55,670 nucleotides of DNA from the NCBI GenBank assembly GCA_029884165.1, contig JAOUIH010000015.1:1-55670 (forward strand), in the 5' to 3' direction. Both the position numbers and the translations under genes were made by a program. The stretch comes from Gammaproteobacteria bacterium (lineage in GTDB: Bacteria > Pseudomonadota > Gammaproteobacteria > Steroidobacterales > Woeseiaceae). Of the stretch, positions 38,556 through 46,747 are shown piece by piece. The notes below the pieces were generated by a model. That model made no database searches and was not told the origin of the DNA. It was given only the letters and a program-made list of their open reading frames with translations. Positions within the stretch are counted from its first letter, which is position 1. The number at the start of each line of letters is the position of its first letter.

Positions 38556-39497
38556 GTGAAAGTTTCATTGGTCCTGCGCCGGCTGGTCGCCGGCCTTGCC
38601 GCGCTTGGCCTGGCCGCCTGCACACCGGGCCCGGCTCCCGCGGGCGGGCCGGGCGGCAGCCAGGGCCGGATACGCGCCGACGTCGAGCAGATGGCGCGCG
38701 ATTTCCTGGAACACCGGCCCATGCAGCCTTTTGTGCACGACATGCCGCTGACCGGCGCCTATTTCTGGCAAGCCGAGTTCGCCCGATACATGGAGCCCGA
38801 GATGGGCAGGGTCGTCGGGTACAAGACCGGCGGCCACGATCCGGGTCCTGGCTTTGCCGTTTTCCCGCCCGGCGGCATTCGCGGCACGATCCTCGAGGGC
38901 ATGCTGCGGCCGAGCGGCAGCGCCGTGGCCCTGCACGAGACCCGGCGCGGCTTCCTGGAGGCGGACTTCGCGGTCCGTGTCGGCGACGAATCGATCAACG
39001 AGGCCGTCACCGACCTCGAGATCCTGGCCGGGCTGGACGCCGTCATCCCGTTCGCCGAGGTCCCCGATCCCTATTACGAGGAAACCGGGCGCACGATCAA
39101 CGGCACGATAGTCGCCAACATGGGCAGCCGCTTTTCCTTTCTCGGCGAGCCCGTGCCGCTGGCGCCGACCACGGAATCGCTGGAGCGGCTCAACCGTTTC
39201 ACGTTCGCCGTACACGACGAGCACGGCACCGAGATCGAGCGGGGCTCGATCGCGGGCTGGTTCGAGCCGATTCGCGTCGTTCGCTGGATACGCGACGAAC
39301 TCCGGCAGTCGGGTACGCGCCTCGAGCCGGGCCAGGTCCTGTCACTCGGCAATATCGGTATCATGCGGCAGCTGCACGAGGGCTCGCCGCGCGGGCCGGC
39401 ATACCGGAGCGACGCGTTCACGCTGAGCTACTACGGCCTGGGCGATACGCCTGCCAGTGTTACAATTCGCGTCAATCGCGGCGCCGGCGGAACCTGA
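38556..39497 (+). CDS. Lipoprotein with 2-keto-4-pentenoate hydratase-like fold
   Basis: 313 residues. A lipobox LGLAAC near residue 22 predicts a lipid-anchored periplasmic protein. The body resembles the hydratase/decarboxylase (fumarylacetoacetase-related) family: VGYKTGG, GTILEGMLRPSG, FLEADFAVRVGD, VIPFAEVPDPY and VANMGSRFSFLG. Cytoplasmic members hydrate dienols in aromatic degradation, so a lipoprotein form is unusual. GTG 38556 has GGAGG ten bases upstream; TTG 38550 is a possible alternative with four bases. Metal ligands cannot be fixed with certainty. Confidence 0.6.
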   Translation: MKVSLVLRRLVAGLAALGLAACTPGPAPAGGPGGSQGRIRADVEQMARDFLEHRPMQPFVHDMPLTGAYFWQAEFARYMEPEMGRVVGYKTGGHDPGPGFAVFPPGGIRGTILEGMLRPSGSAVALHETRRGFLEADFAVRVGDESINEAVTDLEILAGLDAVIPFAEVPDPYYEETGRTINGTIVANMGSRFSFLGEPVPLAPTTESLERLNRFTFAVHDEHGTEIERGSIAGWFEPIRVVRWIRDELRQSGTRLEPGQVLSLGNIGIMRQLHEGSPRGPAYRSDAFTLSYYGLGDTPASVTIRVNRGAGGT

Positions 39498-39535
39498 GTG
39501 GCAGGCTGGAGTCATGGGGACGGACTGAAACGGCA

Positions 39536-39946
39536 ATGCGGATGAATGCGAAATCAGGATCGTCCCGCCTGGTGCTGGTGCTCGGACTGGCCGCCCTGCC
39601 GGCGCTGGCCCATCATGGGTGGGGCGCCTACACCGAGGATGTCGAACTGACGCTGGTCATCAGCGAGCTGCGCCTGGGGAATCCGCACGATCGCCTGGTC
39701 GCCACCGGCAGCGACGGCAAGGCATGGAACCTGCTGCTGGCGCCGCCGGCACGCAACCGCCGCTTCGGATTCGGGCCCGACTCGGTCTCGGTCGGCCTCG
39801 AGGTCAGCGTGCTGGGGCGCCGGCATCCGCAACGGCAGGAAATCAAGGTTCATTGCCTGTTCGTCGCTGGCGAGAAACTCTATGCGTATCGCTACGATGA
39901 CGGGCGCAGCAGCCTGGGGCGCGAGGGCCAAGACGAACGCTGCTGA
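39536..39946 (+). CDS. DUF6152 family exported protein
   Basis: 136 residues. The signal peptide ends in ALA directly before His26-His27 (mature start HHGWGAY). The family NPH motif is at 49-51 (LRLGNPHDRLVATG), followed by KAWNLLLAPP and VSVGLEVSVLGRRHP. It follows the hydratase-like lipoprotein after 38 bases and may be cotranscribed. It is the third DUF6152 copy within 5 kb, on the opposite strand from the other two. Function unknown. Confidence 0.75.
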   Translation: MRMNAKSGSSRLVLVLGLAALPALAHHGWGAYTEDVELTLVISELRLGNPHDRLVATGSDGKAWNLLLAPPARNRRFGFGPDSVSVGLEVSVLGRRHPQRQEIKVHCLFVAGEKLYAYRYDDGRSSLGREGQDERC

Positions 39947-40046
39947 GCGGGCCGGCCGCGGCCCGGCCCCGCATTTCGGCGCGCCAGCCGAATGTGTATG
40001 ATGGCGCCGCCCGCGTCCGGGCACATGCGGTCCGCAGGAGAATTCG

Positions 40047-41198
40047 ATGGGTTTCCGTACCAAGCAGATTCACGCCGGCGTTACGCCGGATCCGACTACC
40101 GGCGCCATCCTGACCCCGATCTACCAGTCGACGACCTTCGTCCAGGAGTCTGTCGATTCCTATCTTGCCAAGGGCTTCTCGTACTCCCGGAGCGGCAACC
40201 CGACGGTACGCGCGCTCGAGAAGAAGCTGACCGTGCTGGAGGGTGGCGCGGACACGACGTGCTACGGCACCGGCATGTCGGCCGTCAGCTGCACGATGCT
40301 CGCCTTCCTGAATGCCGGCGAGCATGCGGTCATTTCGGACGTCGCTTACGGCGGTACTTACCGGCTGTGCACCAAGGTGCTGACCCGTTTCGGCGTGGAA
40401 TTTTCGTTCGCCGATACCTCGAACCCGGCGGACGTAAAGAAACACGTGCGGAAGAACACGAAACTGTTCCTGACGGAGACGCCGGCCAACCCTACGATGA
40501 AGTGCTCGGACATCGCGGCGATTTCGGCGCTGGCGAAGGACGCAGGGGCCGTGCATGTCGTCGACAACACCTTCCTCACGCCTTACTACCAGCGGCCGCT
40601 CGAACTCGGCGCGGACCTGTCGCTGCACAGTACGACCAAATATTTCGACGGACACAACGCGACTGTGGGTGGCGCGGTCGTCGCCAGGACCGCGGAACTC
40701 GACGAGAAGTTGCGCTTCATCCAGAACAGCACCGGCTCGATCATGTCGCCGATGGTCGCCTGGCTGACACTGCAGGGCACGAAGACGCTGGCCGTGCGCA
40801 TGGACCAGCAGTCGGCCAGCGCGCTGGCGATCGCCCGATTCCTGGAGCAGCACCCGAAGGTGCTGCAGGTCGCCTACCCGGGCCTCGAGTCCTTCCCGCA
40901 GCACGAGCTGTCCAAGCGCCAGGCGAGCGGCTTCGGCGCGATGATGTGGTTCGAGGTCAAAGGCGGGGTCAAGGCCGGCAAGAAGCTGATGGACTCGATC
41001 GGGGTCTGGACGCTCGCCGAGAACCTGGGCTCCGTCGAGTCGCTGATCACCCACCCGGTAACGATGACGCATTCGGCGGTCGAGCCGGCCGAGCGCAAGC
41101 GCGTGGGTATTACCGACGGGCTGGTGCGCCTGTCGGTCGGACTCGAAGACACGGACGACCTGATCGGCGCGCTCGATCAGGCGCTGGCGGCGGTCTAG
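40047..41198 (+). CDS. metB: Cystathionine gamma-synthase or gamma-lyase (PLP enzyme)
   Basis: 383 residues of the Cys/Met metabolism PLP family. The PLP lysine is Lys198 in SLHSTTKYFDGHN; other conserved segments are TPIYQSTTFVQES, YSRSGNPTVRALE, YGTGMSAVSC, TETPANPTMK, VVDNTFLTPYYQRP and SLGVEDTDDL-like SVGLEDTDDL. Synthase and lyase activities are hard to separate by sequence; either fits the nearby homocysteine methyltransferase. GCAGGAG stands before the ATG. Its TAG stop is part of the terminal repeat of the palindromic element that follows. Confidence 0.85.
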   Translation: MGFRTKQIHAGVTPDPTTGAILTPIYQSTTFVQESVDSYLAKGFSYSRSGNPTVRALEKKLTVLEGGADTTCYGTGMSAVSCTMLAFLNAGEHAVISDVAYGGTYRLCTKVLTRFGVEFSFADTSNPADVKKHVRKNTKLFLTETPANPTMKCSDIAAISALAKDAGAVHVVDNTFLTPYYQRPLELGADLSLHSTTKYFDGHNATVGGAVVARTAELDEKLRFIQNSTGSIMSPMVAWLTLQGTKTLAVRMDQQSASALAIARFLEQHPKVLQVAYPGLESFPQHELSKRQASGFGAMMWFEVKGGVKAGKKLMDSIGVWTLAENLGSVESLITHPVTMTHSAVEPAERKRVGITDGLVRLSVGLEDTDDLIGALDQALAAV

Positions 41199-41353
41199 CA
41201 GGATGTTGAAAAAGGTCGTCCAGACCTTTTTCAACGTCGCGAGTCCGGCGCATGTCCGGACTCGCTCCCGACGGTTCAAGCACTTACGTGCTTGAACCGC
41301 GGGCGAGACATCCTTGTCTCGCGCCAGCAGGGTGTTTTTCAACACCCTGCTAG
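41195..41353. repeat. 159-bp CTAG-ended element with five tandem hairpins
   Basis: Terminal inverted repeats of 19 bases, CTAGCAGGATGTTGAAAAA at the left (41195-41213) and the complement of CTAGCAGGGTGTTGAAAAA at the right (41335-41353), differ at one base. Inside lie five hairpins: 41205-41235 (13-bp perfect stem), 41239-41265 (10 bp), 41272-41299 (12 bp), 41303-41322 (8 bp) and 41326-41351 (11 bp). No coding potential. It resembles a MITE or REP-type element; it may also act as a terminator between metB and the convergent DUF2855 gene. Confidence 0.8.
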
Positions 41354-41375
41354 CGATCCGCCTTTCGTCGACGGG

Positions 41376-42452
41376 CTAGACCTCGATCACGATGCCGACG
41401 TCGGGCGCCACGCGTCCGGCGAGCAGTTGCGCGTAAACTCCCGGCAGTTCGCGGAGGCCACTGGTCGTCTCGATGCGCAGCCAGTCGCGGCTGCGTATCG
41501 ACGCCTCGCGCCAGAAACGGTAGGCACGCTGCTGGAACTCCCCCGGGCCCCAGTCCCGGTTCCGCTTCTCGATGTGCCCCGGCGCGAAGAACATCGCGCT
41601 GCGCTCGCGCCTGAAGTGCGGGCCCATCTGGTTGTCCGCGTAATGGGTAACGCCCACGTTCGACGTGTATCGCATGTTGTCGCCGAGCATTGCATGCAGG
41701 TCCGACAGGACCCGGCCGTTGCCGGACATGTCGACGATGACCGTAGGCAGGCTGGCATCGATGCTGCCCAGCGCGTCGTAGGTCGCGACGGAGTCGTACA
41801 GGCCGAGCGTCCGGACACGTTCCAGGTTGCCGGACGAGGTAAGGCCGACGCAGGCAACCGGGCCTTCGTGCATGTCGAACGCGTATGCGAGGCCGATGGC
41901 CGTCTTGGATGAGGCGCTGACTACGATCACCTGCTCGGCGCCGAAGTAGCCGTTGTCGTCGAGGAAGTCGTAGAGGCAGAACGAGGTGGCGTACAGCGGG
42001 AACAGGAGCATGCGCTCGTCGTCCATCGCGGGCTCGTAGTGCGCTTCCCCTGCGGTTCGCGCGTAGGAGTTGTAGACCAGCGGCAGAGACGCCCGGTGTG
42101 CACTGCTGTCGACGAGGCGGTCTGGCCGAATCTTGCCGGCCTGCATCACGCATTGCTTGCCCATCGGGAAATACCCGTACAGCCGCTCCCCGACCTCGAT
42201 CTCCGGGTGATTCGACGCGATGACCTTCGCGAAGCCCCAGACCGGAATGACACCCCAGCCGGCATCGGCAGGGAAGAACTTCCAGTACCCGATCCGCTCG
42301 CCGACCACGCCGTAGGTGATGTTGTTCGCGGTCAAAGCGAAGCGGTCGATCTCTACGAGCAGCTCGCCGTCGCCGGGCGATGGTAGATCAGTCTCGCTGA
42401 TGCGAGCCGTCGCCAGGTCGTCCTTGCGCACTTCGAATCTCAGGGCCTTCAT
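41376..42452 (-). CDS. DUF2855 family protein
   Basis: 358 residues. Sequence GELLVEIDRFALTANNITYGVVGERIGYWKFFPADAGWGVIPVWGFAKVIASNHPEIEVGERLYGYFPM resembles the start of medium-chain dehydrogenases and matches the DUF2855 family, which lacks the usual cofactor glycine pattern in a clear form (VIVVSASSKTAIGLAYAF is the nearest). Biochemical role unknown. The ATG at 42452 was chosen by homology; the open frame extends 55 residues further upstream. Divergent from the 2OG oxygenase gene. Confidence 0.75.
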   Translation of the reverse strand: MKALRFEVRKDDLATARISETDLPSPGDGELLVEIDRFALTANNITYGVVGERIGYWKFFPADAGWGVIPVWGFAKVIASNHPEIEVGERLYGYFPMGKQCVMQAGKIRPDRLVDSSAHRASLPLVYNSYARTAGEAHYEPAMDDERMLLFPLYATSFCLYDFLDDNGYFGAEQVIVVSASSKTAIGLAYAFDMHEGPVACVGLTSSGNLERVRTLGLYDSVATYDALGSIDASLPTVIVDMSGNGRVLSDLHAMLGDNMRYTSNVGVTHYADNQMGPHFRRERSAMFFAPGHIEKRNRDWGPGEFQQRAYRFWREASIRSRDWLRIETTSGLRELPGVYAQLLAGRVAPDVGIVIEV

Positions 42453-42618
42453 CGCGCATCCGCCGTCTACCTTTGCGTAGCAGCGTAGCACAGGCTGGTT
42501 CCAGCAATGGCCGGGCCGGCTACGTTGGGGAAATCCGCTGGAACCGGGCAGGGATCTGCAATACCTTAGGCAGGCTGCCGGTCGCCTGAAGCGTGCGGCA
42601 AGGGCCTGGAGACTCACA

Positions 42619-43341
42619 ATGAGCTTTGAACTGAGCCCGTCGCTCGACGCGGCCGACTACCGGCGCAGTTTCGGCGAGCGGGGCTACGCCCACGTCAGGG
42701 GTGTGCTGACCGAATCCGCGGCGGCGGAGATCCACGCTGCCCTCGTCGAGGACACCTCATACAACTATGCTTTCAACGACGGCAGCAAGCACATCGACCT
42801 GTCGACTGCCCAGGTGAAGTCGATGACCCAGGAGCAGATCGCGCGGCTGCAGCAGGCAATCTATGCGCAGGCGCAGAAGGGTTTCCAGTACTGTTACAAC
42901 AACTACCCGATCCATGACGTCTACAAGGCGGGCAAGAACAAGGGCCACCTGCTGCACCGGTTCTACGAGTGGATCAATGGGGAGGAATTCCTTGCGTTCT
43001 GCCGCGAGTTGACCGGCTTCGACGACATCAGTTTCGCCGACGCGCAGGCGACCCGCTACCGGCCCGGGCACTTCCTGACCTGTCACGACGACAGTCTCGA
43101 GGGCAAGAACCGGCGTGCGGCCTACATCTTCAACTTCACGCCGCAGTGGCTGCCCGACTGGGGCGGTTACCTGCAGTTGCTCGACGACGACCACGTGCGG
43201 CACGGCTTCCGGCCGGTATTCAACGCCCTGAACGTCATAGCGGTGCCGCAGAAGCACAATGTGAGCCTGGTGACCCCGTTCGCCGGCGGCGACCGGCTGT
43301 CGGTCAGCGGCTGGCTGCGCTTCGGGCCGCCGGGCGGCTAG
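42619..43341 (+). CDS. 2-oxoglutarate/Fe(II) oxygenase, prolyl-hydroxylase-like
   Basis: 240 residues. The iron site is visible as H156-x-D158 (FLTCHDDSLEG) and distal His213 (VPQKHNVSLV), with an Arg in GGDRLSVSGWLRF for 2-oxoglutarate. The segment RAAYIFNFTPQWLPDWGGYLQLLDDD is typical of prolyl 4-hydroxylase-like enzymes that act on proteins. GGAGA precedes ATG 42619. It lies just upstream of the TonB-dependent receptor. Substrate unknown. Confidence 0.85.
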   Translation: MSFELSPSLDAADYRRSFGERGYAHVRGVLTESAAAEIHAALVEDTSYNYAFNDGSKHIDLSTAQVKSMTQEQIARLQQAIYAQAQKGFQYCYNNYPIHDVYKAGKNKGHLLHRFYEWINGEEFLAFCRELTGFDDISFADAQATRYRPGHFLTCHDDSLEGKNRRAAYIFNFTPQWLPDWGGYLQLLDDDHVRHGFRPVFNALNVIAVPQKHNVSLVTPFAGGDRLSVSGWLRFGPPGG

Positions 43342-43683
43342 CCGGCGCCCTGCCGCCTCGGCGGATTTTTGCGCAATAATTAACATTCGGGACGAATGTC
43401 CGGTCGCCACCATGCATTTGTTGTGTGGTTGCAACAACATAAGTTACCGATTTTGTTTGGCTTGCAGTTCCCCCTTAAATAGCATGATGTTGCGGATTTA
43501 CCGCAGGGTGGTTTTTTCGCCAAAAGTACTTCCAATGGTCGCCCGACTGACTATACTGCGGCGACATGGCCCGAAGTGGCAGGGGATTCCAGACGGGCCA
43601 CAGCGAATGCGAACGAAACAGGGCACCCGCCCGAACCGGATGGAAATCCGGCAAAAACGTTGCTTATTCTTCAGAGGGACACA
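43342..43683. other. 342-bp intergenic region before the TonB-dependent receptor
   Basis: No gene is seen. It is AT-richer than its surroundings. It holds a 17-bp inverted repeat (43383-43399), a possible -10 TATACT at 43552-43557 that would give a leader of about 120 bases, and a small stem CCGGAT/ATCCGG shortly before the ribosome binding site. I do not recognise a known riboswitch; in particular no cobalamin-box pattern was found by eye. Confidence 0.6.
43383..43399. promoter_or_regulatory. 17-bp inverted repeat, possible operator
   Basis: ACATTCG-GGA-CGAATGT is a perfect 7-bp inverted repeat with a 3-base spacer, in the intergenic region before the TonB-dependent receptor. The regulator is unknown. 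Confidence 0.35.
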
Positions 43684-46578
43684 ATGCAGACTAACCTCAA
43701 ATTGAGGCAGGCGATTAAGCTTGCCCTTCTGACTGGTGCGTCCACGGCCGGCGTCGGAGCGATATCGCTCGCACACGCCCAGGGCGCTCCCGCCGCTGAC
43801 CAGATCGAAGAGATCACGGTCACCGGCTCGCGCATAGTGCGCAAGGACTTCGAAACCTCGAGTCCGGTAATGACGCTGGATGCGAAGTCGATCATCGACT
43901 CCGGCACGCCGCAGATCGAGCAGGTGCTCAATGAACTGCCGCAGCTGGTGCCGACGATCACGACGACGTCGAACAACCCGTCGAACGGCGGCCAGGCGAA
44001 TATCGACCTGCGCGGCCTCGGTACGGGTCGCACGCTGGTGCTGGTCGACGGCGGGCGCGTGCAGCCGTCCACCGTCAGCGGCACGATCGACCTGAACACG
44101 ATCCCGGCCGGCCTCATCGAGAGCGTCGAGATCGTGACCGGCGGCGGTTCGGCCGTGTACGGTTCGGACGCGATCGCGGGCGTCGTCAACATCAAGATGA
44201 AGCGCAACTTCGAGGGCGTGCAGCTCTCGGCGCTGACGTCGACGACGGCGGAAGGCGACGGCGTGACCAACGGTATCAACCTGCTGATGGGCGGCAACTT
44301 CGAGGGCGGCCGCGGTAACGCCGTCCTGTACATGAGCTGGGACGATCGCGAGTCGGTCTTCGCCGGCGACCGCGCGTTCTCGATCGCGGCGCTCGGCCCG
44401 ACCCTCCAGCCGCTGGGATCGACGACGACGCCTGAAGGCTACTACGTTGCGTCCGGCAACAACCCGGCGACGCAGGCCGCCTATGACTCCGTCTTCGGAG
44501 CCGGGGCTGTGCCGAACTCGAGCTGGGTCGGCTTCAACGCCGACGGTTCGGTGTTCTCGCGTACCGGCACGGTCGGCTACACCGGCGACACCTCGGATCC
44601 GGGCTTCAACCCGGCGGACTACACCTACAACTACTCGCCGGTGAACTACCTGCAGCTGCCGCTGGAGCGTCGCCAGGTCGCGGCCTACCTGACCTACGGC
44701 ATGAGCGAGAGCGTCGAGCTGTATGGCCGGATGACCTACACGCAGTACGAGGCATCGCAGGAACTGGCGGCGACGCCGGTGTCCTCGGGCGTCGGTTCGA
44801 CGATGCTGCCGACTAACCCGTTCATACCGGCCGATCTCGCGACGATCCTGGCATCGCGCACGAACCCGGCCTCGTCCTTCACGTTCGCAAAGCGCACGCT
44901 CGAAGTCGGCTCGCGTAACGGCACCAACAACTACGACGTGTTCCAGACTTCGCTCGGAGCCCGGGGAGAGTTCGACCTCGGCGAATACGAATGGAACTGG
45001 GACGCGATGTGGGGCTATGGCCGCACGCAGCGCAGCGAAGTGCAGACGGGCAACGTGTCGCGTTCGCGGCTCGCGACGGGCTACAGCGCGACGGCGGCCA
45101 ACCCGGATCCGCTGGGCTGCGGCGGGTTGGACCCGTTCGGCCGCGGCGCCATGTCCGCCGAGTGTGCGGCAGCGATCGCGATCCGTGCGCAGAACACGAC
45201 GATCCTCGAGAACGACTACGCGATGGCAACCGTCACCGGCGGCCTGTTCGAGCTGCCGGCCGGCACCGTGCAGACGGCGCTCGGCCTGGAATACCGCAAG
45301 AGCAAGGCGGAGTTCCGCCCGGACGAGTTCCTCGCGAGCGGCGACGTCGTCGGCTTCAACGCGCAGCAGCCTGTCGCCGGCTCGATCGACGTGACGGAAG
45401 GCTTCGTCGAGTTCGTCGTGCCGCTGCTGCAGGACGCGCCGGGTGCCCAGTACCTGGGTCTCGACGCCGCGTATCGCCGTTCGGACTACAACCTCGCCGG
45501 TGGCGTCAACACCTACATGGCGGGCCTGGAGTACGAGCCGGTAGATAGCGTGAAACTTCGTGCGTCCTACAACCGCGCAATCGCGGCGCCGAACGTCAAC
45601 CAGCTGTTCCGGCCGCAGTCCGAGAGCTTCCCGGCCTACACGGATCCGTGCTGGAACGGCAGCGCTCAGCGGTCGGGCGCCGACGCGGCCCAGGTCAACG
45701 CGCTTTGCGCTGCCCAGGGCGCGCCGACGAACTTCCCGCAGGGCAACTCGCAGGTGCGGGCGCTGCTCGGCGGCAACCCGGACCTCGACCCCGAGTCGGC
45801 GGATACCTACACCGTCGGCGTCGTCTGGACACCGGAGTTCGGCGACAACGGTCTGCGCCTCGCTCTCGACTACTTCAAGTACGAGATCGAGGACCGGATC
45901 GGTGGCGTCGGGGCGGCGTCCATCGTGTCGCGCTGCTTCAACGACCAGGGCGCGAACCCGAGCTACGATGCGAACAACATCTGGTGCGGGTTCTTTACGC
46001 GTGATGCGAACGGCATTGCGACCGACGTCCAGTCCATCGACCAGAACCTCGGCAAGATGAACCTGGACGGCATCGATGTTCAGGCCGACTACGCCACGGA
46101 CGTCGGACCGGGAACGCTGGGTGTCAACCTGGCGCTGACCTACCTGATGAGCTGGCAGCAGCAGGAAGACCCTGCGGCTCCGCTGACGAATCAGGAAGGC
46201 ACGATCGGCATCCTGGTGGCGGAGACCTTCCCCGAAATCAAGGCCCGGCTGACGCTGGGTTACGAGATGGACAAGTGGGAAGTTCGCTGGACGATGAACT
46301 ATATCGACGGCATGGATGTCGTGAACAGCGATGCCGGCCGCACCGCGGTCGTCAACGGCATCGTTCCGACGGTGGACAGCTACACTTACCACCGCCTGAC
46401 CGGTACCTGGATGCCGACGGACAAGCTGTCGCTGACGCTCGGTATCGCCAACATGTTCGACAAGGAGCCGCCGATCTACACGAGCGATTCGCGTGCGGGA
46501 ATCCAGGCGAACACCGATCCGTCGACCTACGACGTACTGGGCCGCAGGTACTTCCTGACGGGCACCTATTCGTTCTGA
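43684..46578 (+). CDS. TonB-dependent outer membrane receptor
   Basis: 964 residues. Signal peptide ends near AHA-QGA (about residue 34), followed by a TonB box-like EEITVTGSR, a plug domain (DLRGLGTGRTLVLVDGGRVQPSTVSGTIDLNTIPAGLIESVEIVTGGGSAVYGSDAIAGVVNI) and a long beta barrel ending in YFLTGTYSF with the terminal Phe. The oligomer of Asn/Gln-rich loops resembles receptors of the type abundant in Caulobacter and Sphingomonas; the substrate is unknown. AGAGGGA precedes the ATG. A strong terminator follows. It lies between two different 2OG-Fe(II) oxygenase genes. Confidence 0.93.
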   Translation: MQTNLKLRQAIKLALLTGASTAGVGAISLAHAQGAPAADQIEEITVTGSRIVRKDFETSSPVMTLDAKSIIDSGTPQIEQVLNELPQLVPTITTTSNNPSNGGQANIDLRGLGTGRTLVLVDGGRVQPSTVSGTIDLNTIPAGLIESVEIVTGGGSAVYGSDAIAGVVNIKMKRNFEGVQLSALTSTTAEGDGVTNGINLLMGGNFEGGRGNAVLYMSWDDRESVFAGDRAFSIAALGPTLQPLGSTTTPEGYYVASGNNPATQAAYDSVFGAGAVPNSSWVGFNADGSVFSRTGTVGYTGDTSDPGFNPADYTYNYSPVNYLQLPLERRQVAAYLTYGMSESVELYGRMTYTQYEASQELAATPVSSGVGSTMLPTNPFIPADLATILASRTNPASSFTFAKRTLEVGSRNGTNNYDVFQTSLGARGEFDLGEYEWNWDAMWGYGRTQRSEVQTGNVSRSRLATGYSATAANPDPLGCGGLDPFGRGAMSAECAAAIAIRAQNTTILENDYAMATVTGGLFELPAGTVQTALGLEYRKSKAEFRPDEFLASGDVVGFNAQQPVAGSIDVTEGFVEFVVPLLQDAPGAQYLGLDAAYRRSDYNLAGGVNTYMAGLEYEPVDSVKLRASYNRAIAAPNVNQLFRPQSESFPAYTDPCWNGSAQRSGADAAQVNALCAAQGAPTNFPQGNSQVRALLGGNPDLDPESADTYTVGVVWTPEFGDNGLRLALDYFKYEIEDRIGGVGAASIVSRCFNDQGANPSYDANNIWCGFFTRDANGIATDVQSIDQNLGKMNLDGIDVQADYATDVGPGTLGVNLALTYLMSWQQQEDPAAPLTNQEGTIGILVAETFPEIKARLTLGYEMDKWEVRWTMNYIDGMDVVNSDAGRTAVVNGIVPTVDSYTYHRLTGTWMPTDKLSLTLGIANMFDKEPPIYTSDSRAGIQANTDPSTYDVLGRRYFLTGTYSF

Positions 46579-46620
46579 TCGACTGTTCGGCAACGGAAGT
46601 AACCCCGCAAGGGGTCAGGG

Positions 46621-46652
46621 CTGCCGCCCCGCGAGGGGCGGCAGTTTTTTTT
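46621..46652 (+). terminator. Strong Rho-independent terminator of the TonB receptor gene
   Basis: Perfect 10-bp stem CTGCCGCCCC / GGGGCGGCAG with loop GCGA, followed directly by eight T. It lies 43 bases after the receptor stop codon. Confidence 0.95.
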
Positions 46653-46657
46653 GTCTG

Positions 46658-46737
46658 CTGGCAGCCTGTCGGACTCAGGGCACCGTCGCGATTCCTATCC
46701 GCCGCAGGAGATGACCCTGGGTCGGACAGGCTGCTAG
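46658..46737. repeat. 80-bp palindromic element with CTAG-type end
   Basis: Left end 46658-46680 and the complement of the right end (46715-46737) match at 20 of 23 bases (CTRGCAGCCTGTCSGACYCAGGG). The right end finishes with CTAG like the element at 41195-41353, and both share the core CTAGCAGnnTGTnGA. It separates the receptor terminator from the next gene, whose start codon is only ten bases further on. Confidence 0.65.
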
Positions 46738-46747
46738 AGTATGGCGC

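Noticed and set aside
39947-40046. GC-rich hairpin after the third DUF6152 gene as a terminator
   Set aside because: A GGGCCG/CGGCCC stem is present, but no T run follows, so termination is not supported.
41195-41353. Hairpin cluster considered as tRNA genes or CRISPR
   Set aside because: The five stems differ in sequence, lack tRNA arms and conserved T-loop bases, and there are no equal spacers.
43342-43683. Cobalamin or other riboswitch before the TonB receptor
   Set aside because: No conserved B12-box or other known aptamer pattern was found by eye, only a short stem and an inverted repeat.
43498-46593. A 1031-codon minus-strand open frame opposite the TonB receptor
   Set aside because: The plus strand has a full receptor with signal peptide, plug and terminator; the antisense frame is Arg/Val-rich low-complexity shadow sequence.
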